Assembly (NCBI GenBank): GCA_023428035.1 | Contig: JAEYZO010000041.1 | Location: 1 to 5,634 of the forward strand | DNA length: 5,634 nucleotides | Source of the DNA: Pseudomonadota bacterium | Lineage (GTDB): Bacteria > Myxococcota_A > Polyangia > Polyangiales > Ga0077539 | Direction of reading: 5' to 3' | Shown: piece by piece, positions 1 through 4,194 of the stretch | How the letters are laid out: each line of letters starts with the position of its first letter | How positions within the stretch are numbered: the stretch's first letter is position 1 | Notes under the pieces: generated by a model | What the model was told of the DNA's origin: nothing | Databases searched by the model: none | The model's input: only the letters and a program-made list of their open reading frames with translations | Translations under genes and position numbers: made by a program

Positions 1-1
1 C

Positions 2-301
2 TCCGGCGCCGCCGCCGCCGAGGCCGGTGCCGGTGGCGCCGAGGCCGCCGAGGCCACCGCGGCGTGCGGCGGGCTGTTGCCGAGCGCGCATCCAGGCGCG
101 GAGGGCGTCGACGGAGCCGAAGGCGACGAGCCGGTCGCGGGGCGCGTTGGGGTCTCCAGCGTCGACGGCGTTCGCGGTGGCGTCAGCGGGCGTCGCGCGG
201 GGGACGTCGACGGGCGCGGGGCGCGGCTGGGGTTGGTTGCGTTGGCAGCCGAGCGCGAGGGCGCCAGCGCCCAGCCAGAGCGAGAGGGCGGTCTTGTTCA
301 T
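2..301 (-). CDS. Secreted lipoprotein of unknown function, N-terminal part only
   Basis: Reading from the ATG at 301 down to the window edge gives 100 residues with no stop, so the gene is cut by the left edge. Residues 1-19 are a lipoprotein signal peptide: Lys3, a hydrophobic core (ALSLWLGAGALAL), then a lipobox ending in Cys19 (A-L-G-C). Residue +2 is Gln, not Asp, which in Gram-negative bacteria favours outer-membrane sorting. Residues 20-55 are a Pro/Ala/Asp-rich linker typical of surface lipoproteins. Residues 57-71 (DRLVAFGSVDALRAW) look like the start of a folded domain, and residues 82-100 are a Gly/Leu-rich low-complexity stretch. The RL-x-x-F-x-S-x-x-x-L pattern faintly recalls N-termini of secreted beta-propeller proteins, but that is only a resemblance. 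No good Shine-Dalgarno precedes the ATG (CTACTCCCCCC); the start is chosen because the signal peptide begins exactly there. Not seen: the C-terminal body that would define function. Confidence 0.7.
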   Translation of the reverse strand, partial: MNKTALSLWLGAGALALGCQRNQPQPRPAPVDVPRATPADATANAVDAGDPNAPRDRLVAFGSVDALRAWMRARQQPAARRGGLGGLGATGTGLGGGGAG

Positions 302-354
302 GGGGGGAGTAGACAACGGACGGACGAGGAAGTTGGGCGGTTTCGCGGCGCCGA

Positions 355-373
355 GGCGACGACCCGCGTCGCC
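355..373. repeat. Perfect 7-bp hairpin, 5-nt loop
   Basis: GGCGACG at 355-361 is the exact reverse complement of CGTCGCC at 367-373, with the loop ACCCG between. It lies about 54-72 nt upstream of the lipoprotein ATG, so it could be in that gene's 5' leader or promoter. No T-run follows on either strand, so it is not a typical intrinsic terminator. A chance 7-bp match is plausible at this GC content. Confidence 0.4.
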
Positions 374-385
374 GGGCTTCGCTCA

Positions 386-530
386 CCTACCCCAGGGCCC
401 CGACCGCCCTGACCCAGGGCCCCGACCGCCCTACCCCAGGGCCCCGACCGCCCTACCCCTGGGCCTCTACCGCCCTGGGTCTGGGCCTCTACCGCCCTGG
501 GTCTGGGCCCTGGCCACCCTGCCCCTGGGC
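386..530. repeat. 22-bp tandem repeat array, about 6.5 copies
   Basis: Units begin at 391, 413, 435, 457, 479, 501 and (partial) 523, always 22 bp apart. The first three share an identical 20-bp core, CCCAGGGCCCCGACCGCCCT, followed by GA or AC. Units four and five are a second type (core CCCTGGGCCTCTACCGCCCT, with the first two bases GT in unit five), unit six is more degenerate, and 523-530 (CCCTGGGC) is a stub; CCTAC at 386-390 looks like the tail of an eroded earlier unit. Within unit one CAGGGC (393-398) and GCCCTG (406-411) form a 6-bp stem around a 7-nt loop; units two and three keep 5 bp of it. Because 22 is not a multiple of 3, the repeat changes frame at each copy, which argues against coding. 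There are no unique spacers, so it is not a CRISPR array. Confidence 0.92.
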
Positions 531-571
531 GCTTCGCGCTCTTCGACGTCGATTTCGCGGACAAGACCCCC

Positions 572-596
572 CGCTCGTTCTGAGTACCTACGAGCG
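572..596. promoter_or_regulatory. 7-bp inverted repeat, candidate operator or leader hairpin
   Basis: CGCTCGT (572-578) and ACGAGCG (590-596) are perfect inverted arms separated by 11 bp (TCTGAGTACCT). The dyad ends about 51 bp before the ATG at 648, a usual place for a repressor operator or a hairpin in the 5' leader. The arm-to-arm centre distance of 18 bp is near two helical turns, compatible with a dimeric regulator. No matching copy occurs in front of the other genes in the window, and no regulator is identified, so function is inferred from position only. Confidence 0.4.
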
Positions 597-633
597 CCAC
601 GCGGCCCTGATGGTCAGTCGCCGGTCGGCGCTC

Positions 634-640
634 GGGAGGA
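634..640 (+). promoter_or_regulatory. Ribosome binding site that fixes the start at 648
   Basis: GGGAGGA lies 7 nt before ATG 648. This strong Shine-Dalgarno match selects that codon over upstream in-frame starts, which would translate the spacer repeats. Confidence 0.8.
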
Positions 641-647
641 TTCCGTC

Positions 648-1232
648 ATGACCCGCGAGAGCACCACCGACACCGCGCCCGAGGCCGACCCCTTCGCCGC
701 CATCTCTCAGCACGTCGACGCCATCGCGCGCGCCACCTCGGGCCTGCAGCCCCTCAACGCGGAGAAGCGCTCCACCGCGGGCCGCGCGGTGCTCACCGTC
801 GTCGAGCCGACGCGGGTGCTGTGCGGGCTGCTCACCACCGCGCCGAGCGACCCCGCGAGGGTGCCCCGCTGGAGACGCTTCGTCGGCGCCTTCGACCTCA
901 TCGGCGCGCACGACGGCGGCGACGACCCTGAGCGCTTCGAGCCCGAGCGCATCACCGAGCGCATCGACCGGGTGCGCCGCGCGACCGCCCTCGCCGAGCA
1001 GCTCGAACACGCCGCGCGACGGCTCCGCGACGACGCGCTGCGTACCTCGGAGTCGCTCACCCAGCCCGTCACGCTCGCGCTCGACCTCGCGCGCACCCTC
1101 GCCCGCGGAGAGTTCGCCGACGAGCTCGTGCCCGTCACCGACGCGCTCGCGGCGCTCACCTACAAGGCCCGCCGCGCCGCGAAGGCGGCCCAGGCCCAGC
1201 CCGCGGCCGACGCCGACTCCGACGCGGAGTGA
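648..1232 (+). CDS. Hypothetical 194-residue helical protein
   Basis: I do not recognise this protein. It has no signal peptide, no clear membrane segment and only one Cys (Cys59), so it is probably a soluble cytoplasmic protein. Residues 14-53 (from DPFAAISQHVDAIARA) and 96-182 read as amphipathic helices, the latter rich in Glu/Arg pairs (ERITERIDRVRRATALAEQLEHAARRL is split by no proline) and suggesting a helical bundle or coiled coil. A middle segment (residues 66-95) with Pro, Trp75 and a GAHDGGDD run is probably a loop. The tail from about 174 is Ala/Lys/Arg then Ala/Asp rich, ending ADADSDAE, likely disordered. The start is set by GGGAGGA 7 nt upstream. Its stop lies 3 bp from the stop of the convergent zinc-ribbon gene. 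Codon use is like its neighbours. Phasin-like or other structural helical proteins are possible folds, but nothing specific supports them. Confidence 0.8.
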   Translation: MTRESTTDTAPEADPFAAISQHVDAIARATSGLQPLNAEKRSTAGRAVLTVVEPTRVLCGLLTTAPSDPARVPRWRRFVGAFDLIGAHDGGDDPERFEPERITERIDRVRRATALAEQLEHAARRLRDDALRTSESLTQPVTLALDLARTLARGEFADELVPVTDALAALTYKARRAAKAAQAQPAADADSDAE

Positions 1233-1235
1233 CCT

Positions 1236-1445
1236 TCACCCCTCCGGCAGCATCTCCCGCAGCGCCGCGGGGTCACCGCGCAGTCGCCCCACCGCCCCGC
1301 ACTCCACGCACACGTCGCAGTGGATCACCCCGCCCGTGTTGAACACCTTCTTCAGCGTCGAGGTCCGCTCCAGCCGGATCGCCGCGCCCTCGATGGTGGC
1401 AGCCTCCACGCGCGTCGACCCGCACGCCTCACACTTCGCGCTCAT
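1236..1445 (-). CDS. Small zinc-ribbon protein, 69 residues
   Basis: The protein has a CxxC knuckle at Cys5/Cys8 (CEACG) and a second at Cys46/Cys49 (CVECG), the layout of a four-Cys zinc ribbon, plus an extra Cys43 making CDVCVEC. Between them lies a beta-strand-like segment (residues 12-42), as in zinc ribbons where the two knuckles are joined by strands. The tail (GDPAALREMLPEG) would form a short helix. It is probably cytoplasmic; its partner is unknown, and small proteins of this type may bind nucleic acid or another protein. I chose ATG 1445 rather than the GTG at 1454 (which would add MTA) because the perfect Shine-Dalgarno overlaps that GTG and sits 5 nt from the ATG. The gene starts 36 nt after the transporter stop on the same strand, so cotranscription is likely. 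Confidence 0.85.
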   Translation of the reverse strand: MSAKCEACGSTRVEAATIEGAAIRLERTSTLKKVFNTGGVIHCDVCVECGAVGRLRGDPAALREMLPEG

Positions 1446-1450
1446 CGCCG

Positions 1451-1458
1451 TCACCTCC
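1451..1458 (-). promoter_or_regulatory. Ribosome binding site of the zinc-ribbon gene
   Basis: On the minus strand GGAGGTGA runs from 1458 to 1451, 5 nt before ATG 1445. It is a near-complete anti-16S match and contains the alternative GTG start, which therefore cannot be the main start. It implies strong independent translation within the presumed transporter operon. Confidence 0.85.
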
Positions 1459-1481
1459 GCGGGCGACGCTACACCTCTCGC

Positions 1482-3464
1482 TCACCCGTTCAACAGGCGC
1501 ACCGCGACCAGGGCCTTGATCGCGATCCCGATCAGGCTCTCCCCCGCGATGATCCCTGAGCTCACCGGCACGGTGTAGGTCTCGGCCAGCTTCGGCTTCG
1601 CCCGCTCCAACAGCAGCGCGAAGCCCGCGCCGATGAACATCGACAGCGTGTTCGAGAAGGGCATCGTGAAGGCCAGACCGAAGCCCACCGCGCTCGGGAA
1701 CCACTGCCTCGCCTTCGCGGGGAGCGCCCGGTCGATCAGCACCATCAACACGCCCAGCGACGCGCCGAGCGCGATCAACAACCTCGCGCTCGGAGGCAAC
1801 CGATCGACCCCACGAGAGAGCATGTCGGCCACGTTGAACCAGGTGATCGCGCCGGGAGCGGGCAGCGAGGGCGTCCCGATGACCGTGTGGTTGGGGACCA
1901 TGATGCGGAAGGCGGTGACGACGAAGGCGCTCCCCGCGAGCACGCCGAAGAACTGCGCGAAGAACTGCTGCCGCGGACGCGCCCCGAGGAGGTAGCCCGA
2001 CTTGAGGTCCGTGAGCATGTCGGCGGCGTGGATGGCCACGCCCGCGCTCATCGACGCCGACATGAGGTTGGTGGTGATCGAACCGGGAGCGACCACGCCG
2101 TAGACGAGCTGGGTGATCTTTCCGAGGGCTCCCGTGGGGGTGGTGTCGGTCTCGCCCGTGGCGCGGCTCGCCACGATCGCGATGAAGAAGCTCAACACCA
2201 CGCACATCACCGACATCCACCAGGCCATGCCGAAGAAGACCCACGCGAGGAAGACCACGATGGGCGTGAAGGCCGCCATGCCTCCGACGAACCAGCTCAT
2301 CGGGACCTCGACCTCGGCCAGCGGGTCATCCGTCGCGGCGGCCTTCGGGTTGAACATCCGGCCGATGGAGGCGAAGGCCCGCGCGACCTGACGCCACGAG
2401 AAGGCGAAGGACAAGAGCCCCGACGTGAGGAGGAGCGAGGAGCCGAACCAGACCGTCCACCCGACGATGGACTTGTACTTCATCTCGGTGATGGCCCCGA
2501 TGCCGTGGCCGTAGGGCGCGAGCGCGAAGAAGTTGATCGCCGCGCCGAGCATCATGCTCCAGGCCGCGCGCCAGCCCATGATCCCTCCCGCCGCGAGCAG
2601 GAGGAGGGAGGTGTCGAAGGAGACCGTCCACTTCTTCAGCGCGACGCCGTGGATCGCGCCGGGGATGTGCAGCTCCTCGGGGAGCTTCGGGTACCACGCG
2701 AGCCACGACGCCTTGGCTTCACGCAGCCACGTCCACAGCGCGCCGACGCCGATGGACCACAACAGGGCGCGCCCCGCGCGGTGACCCACGCTCGGGCCCT
2801 CGGGGTCGGCGCCGGGCCCGCCGCGGAACGCGGGTGAGGTGACCGAGGTGTCTTCGCCCCTCTCCTTCGCGCGGGCCTCGTCGCGGCGGCGGTCCATCGC
2901 GTCGGCCTCCTCGGGGTGCAGCCCCCGGAGCGTCTCGGCGGCGGCGATGCCCGAGGGGAACTTCAGCCCCTCCTGGTTGATCATCTGCCGCTTCATGGGG
3001 ATCGCCATGAAGACCCCCATCATCGCGATGGCGGTGATCCAGAAGAAGATCGTCCAGCCCGAGATGGTCGCGTGCGTCGCCATCATCAACGCGGGGATCG
3101 CCGCGGCCGTGCCGCCCCCCGTCATGTAGCCCGCGGCCGAGGCCACCGACTGCATCGCGTTGTTCTCCAGCATCCCGAACTCGGTCTTCACGAGCCGGAG
3201 CTTCTTGAGCACCCCGAAGATCACGTACGCGAGGATCCCCGCGGTGATGGTCACCCCGAAGCTCCACCCGGTCTTCAGCGCGATGTAGAGGTTCGACAGG
3301 GACATCACCCCGCCGAGGAGCATCCCCGCCACCACGGCGCGCAGGGTGAGCTGCGGCACGGCGGGGCCCTGGTACACCTCCCGGAGCCAGCGACGCTCTC
3401 GCTCCTCGGGGGAGTCGTTCTCGGGGCTGTGTGCGTCCAAGGGCGCGTCGGGGGCGGCGTGCAT
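1482..3464 (-). CDS. OPT-family (oligopeptide transporter) membrane protein
   Basis: This 660-residue polytopic protein belongs to the OPT family, whose members move small peptides or metal-chelate complexes across the inner membrane by proton coupling. Family-like motifs are SNLYIALKTGWSFG (57-70), the helix-rich GMLENNAMQSVASAAGYMTGG (97-117), GETDTTPTGALGKITQLVYG (437-456) and DLKSGYLLGARPRQQFFAQF (486-505). I see roughly 12-16 hydrophobic segments, for example about 43-65, 68-87, 118-155, 285-315, 333-355, 388-432, 505-523, 560-578 and 590-618. A charged, probably cytosolic loop spans about 183-230. Length is normal for bacterial OPT proteins. The ATG at 3464 is preferred over an in-frame ATG at 3575: the longer form would add 37 Arg-rich residues and overlap the divergent gene, and a weak AGAGAG lies 8 nt before 3464. 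It precedes the zinc-ribbon gene by 36 nt. Substrate cannot be told from sequence; peptide and metal-chelate are both open. Confidence 0.93.
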   Translation of the reverse strand: MHAAPDAPLDAHSPENDSPEERERRWLREVYQGPAVPQLTLRAVVAGMLLGGVMSLSNLYIALKTGWSFGVTITAGILAYVIFGVLKKLRLVKTEFGMLENNAMQSVASAAGYMTGGGTAAAIPALMMATHATISGWTIFFWITAIAMMGVFMAIPMKRQMINQEGLKFPSGIAAAETLRGLHPEEADAMDRRRDEARAKERGEDTSVTSPAFRGGPGADPEGPSVGHRAGRALLWSIGVGALWTWLREAKASWLAWYPKLPEELHIPGAIHGVALKKWTVSFDTSLLLLAAGGIMGWRAAWSMMLGAAINFFALAPYGHGIGAITEMKYKSIVGWTVWFGSSLLLTSGLLSFAFSWRQVARAFASIGRMFNPKAAATDDPLAEVEVPMSWFVGGMAAFTPIVVFLAWVFFGMAWWMSVMCVVLSFFIAIVASRATGETDTTPTGALGKITQLVYGVVAPGSITTNLMSASMSAGVAIHAADMLTDLKSGYLLGARPRQQFFAQFFGVLAGSAFVVTAFRIMVPNHTVIGTPSLPAPGAITWFNVADMLSRGVDRLPPSARLLIALGASLGVLMVLIDRALPAKARQWFPSAVGFGLAFTMPFSNTLSMFIGAGFALLLERAKPKLAETYTVPVSSGIIAGESLIGIAIKALVAVRLLNG

Positions 3465-3497
3465 GGGCCAAGCTCTCTGCCAGAAGGCCGCGCCCGC

Positions 3498-3511
3498 GTC
3501 ACCGCGTTGAC
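3498..3511. promoter_or_regulatory. 14-bp near-palindrome, candidate operator
   Basis: GTCACCGCGTTGAC pairs with itself at six of seven positions (the C/T at positions 5 and 10 mismatch). It lies midway between the two start codons and overlaps the TTGACA at 3507-3512, where a bound regulator could affect both directions. No regulator gene is adjacent in the window, so the role is inferred from position and symmetry. Confidence 0.35.
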
Positions 3512-3512
3512 A
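3507..3512 (+). promoter_or_regulatory. Possible -35 box for the GST-like gene
   Basis: TTGACA is a perfect sigma-70-type -35 hexamer, rare by chance in DNA this GC-rich. The matching -10 is weak, and a start site near 3542-3545 would leave only a short leader before the ribosome binding site, so the assignment is tentative. Confidence 0.3.
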
Positions 3513-3549
3513 GCGACCCGGCTGCGCCCTGACGCTCCGCCCCCGCCGC

Positions 3550-3554
3550 AGGAG
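3550..3554 (+). promoter_or_regulatory. Ribosome binding site of the GST-like gene
   Basis: AGGAG lies 10 nt before ATG 3565. The spacing is a little long but usable, and no better in-frame start is closer. Confidence 0.6.
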
Positions 3555-3564
3555 TACGACCCCG

Positions 3565-4188
3565 ATGAGCCTCACGTTCTACTACGCGCCGATGTCGTCC
3601 TCGACCCGGGTCCACTGGGCGCTCGAGGAGCTGGGCCTGCCCTACGAGAAGGTGCGCGTCGACCTCGCCGCGGGCGAGCAGCGCGCCCCCGAGTTCCTCG
3701 CGCTCAACCCGCACGGAAAGGTCCCCGTGCTCGTGGTCGACGGCGCGCCGATGTTCGAGTCCCTCGCGATCCTGCTCTTCCTGGGTGAGCGCTTCGGCGT
3801 CGCGCGAAACCTCTGGTTCGCCCACGACCACCCGCGCTACCCCGAGGCCCTCTCGTGGACGGTCTGGGGCACCGTCACCTTCTCCGCTCACGTCTTCCGC
3901 TGGCTCCTCGCCGCGGGCGAGCGCGTGCCTCAGGACCTTCGCAACGCCCCCGTCGCCGACGCCACGAAGCGCGACCTCGCGGCGGACCTCACCGCGCTGG
4001 AGCAGCACCTCAGCGACCGCGAGTACCTCTTCGACCAGCGCTTCACCCTGGCCGACCTCTCGATCGCGGCCTTCTTCCCCTTCGCGCTCTCGTCGGGCGC
4101 CGTCGAGCTCGGTGATTTCCCCAAGGTCGCCGCGTGGGTGTCGCGCTGCACCTCGCGGCCCGACATGGCCCTCGCGATCCAGGGGTAG
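3565..4188 (+). CDS. Glutathione S-transferase-like protein
   Basis: The 207-residue length and two-domain order fit the cytosolic GST superfamily, which conjugates or otherwise uses glutathione on small electrophiles or peroxides. Residues 1-75 form the thioredoxin-like domain: first strand LTFYYAP, active-site region Ser11-Ser13 followed by an ALEELGLPYE helix, a NPHGKVPVL segment with the cis-proline at Pro54, and the glutathione gamma-glutamyl contact pair Glu65-Ser66 (MFESLAILLFL). Residues about 85-200 form the helical domain, including FTLADLSIAAFFPFA (160-174), where Thr161 and Asp164 make the N-capping box usual in GSTs. By position Ser12 aligns with the Cys of beta-class GSTs, so a Ser-type or non-catalytic role is possible. 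The protein has one Cys (Cys195). It is cytoplasmic and divergent from the transporter; its stop lies 6 bp from that of the kinase. Substrate is unknown. Confidence 0.9.
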   Translation: MSLTFYYAPMSSSTRVHWALEELGLPYEKVRVDLAAGEQRAPEFLALNPHGKVPVLVVDGAPMFESLAILLFLGERFGVARNLWFAHDHPRYPEALSWTVWGTVTFSAHVFRWLLAAGERVPQDLRNAPVADATKRDLAADLTALEQHLSDREYLFDQRFTLADLSIAAFFPFALSSGAVELGDFPKVAAWVSRCTSRPDMALAIQG

Positions 4189-4194
4189 CGGGGG

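Larger units (their letters stand above)
302..647. other. Non-coding divergent spacer with repeats
   Basis: This 346-bp stretch separates the divergent lipoprotein gene and the 194-residue gene. An open frame does run through it on the plus strand, but it is antisense to the lipoprotein, crosses a 22-bp tandem array and lacks normal codon usage, so I regard the stretch as non-coding. It holds a 7-bp hairpin (355-373), the tandem array (386-530), a perfect 10-bp palindrome TCGACGTCGA (543-552) and a 7-bp inverted repeat (572-596). Promoters for both flanking genes should be here, but I find no convincing -35/-10 pair on either strand. Confidence 0.75.
3465..3564. promoter_or_regulatory. Divergent promoter region between transporter and GST-like gene
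   Basis: These 100 bp separate two genes transcribed away from each other, so both promoters should lie here. On the plus strand TTGACA at 3507-3512 matches the -35 consensus exactly, but the -10 expected 16-18 bp later (around 3529-3536, TGACGC) is poor. On the minus strand I see no convincing promoter elements. A 14-bp near-palindrome overlaps the -35 box. Confidence 0.6.

Noticed and set aside
355..373. Intrinsic terminator
   Set aside because: The hairpin has no following T-run on either strand and lies between divergent, not converging, genes.
386..530. CRISPR array
   Set aside because: The units are directly adjacent 22-bp tandem copies with no unique spacers and no cas genes nearby.
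298..600. Minus-strand open frame with Gly/Pro-rich repeats
   Set aside because: The repetitive protein is just the 22-bp DNA repeat translated; the repeat shifts frame at each copy and no ribosome binding site or domain is seen.
27..647. In-frame upstream extension of the 194-residue gene, giving a 401-residue protein
   Set aside because: It runs antisense through the lipoprotein signal peptide and across the 22-bp tandem array, is compositionally Pro/Arg-rich nonsense, and ATG 648 has its own strong ribosome binding site.
1446..1454. GTG start at 1454 for the zinc-ribbon gene
   Set aside because: The GTG is inside the GGAGGTGA ribosome binding site that serves ATG 1445.
1887..2837. Long plus-strand open frame opposite the transporter
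   Set aside because: It is the shadow of the OPT coding strand in GC-rich DNA; its product is His/Arg/Glu-rich low-complexity sequence with no domain, while the opposite strand has clear family motifs.
3465..3575. Longer start for the transporter at ATG 3575
   Set aside because: The extra 37 residues are Arg-rich and unlike OPT N-termini, and that start would overlap the divergent GST-like gene and its promoter region.
2916..3788. Long plus-strand open frame spanning the divergent spacer
   Set aside because: It overlaps both the transporter and the GST-like gene out of frame, and its translation has no recognisable domain.
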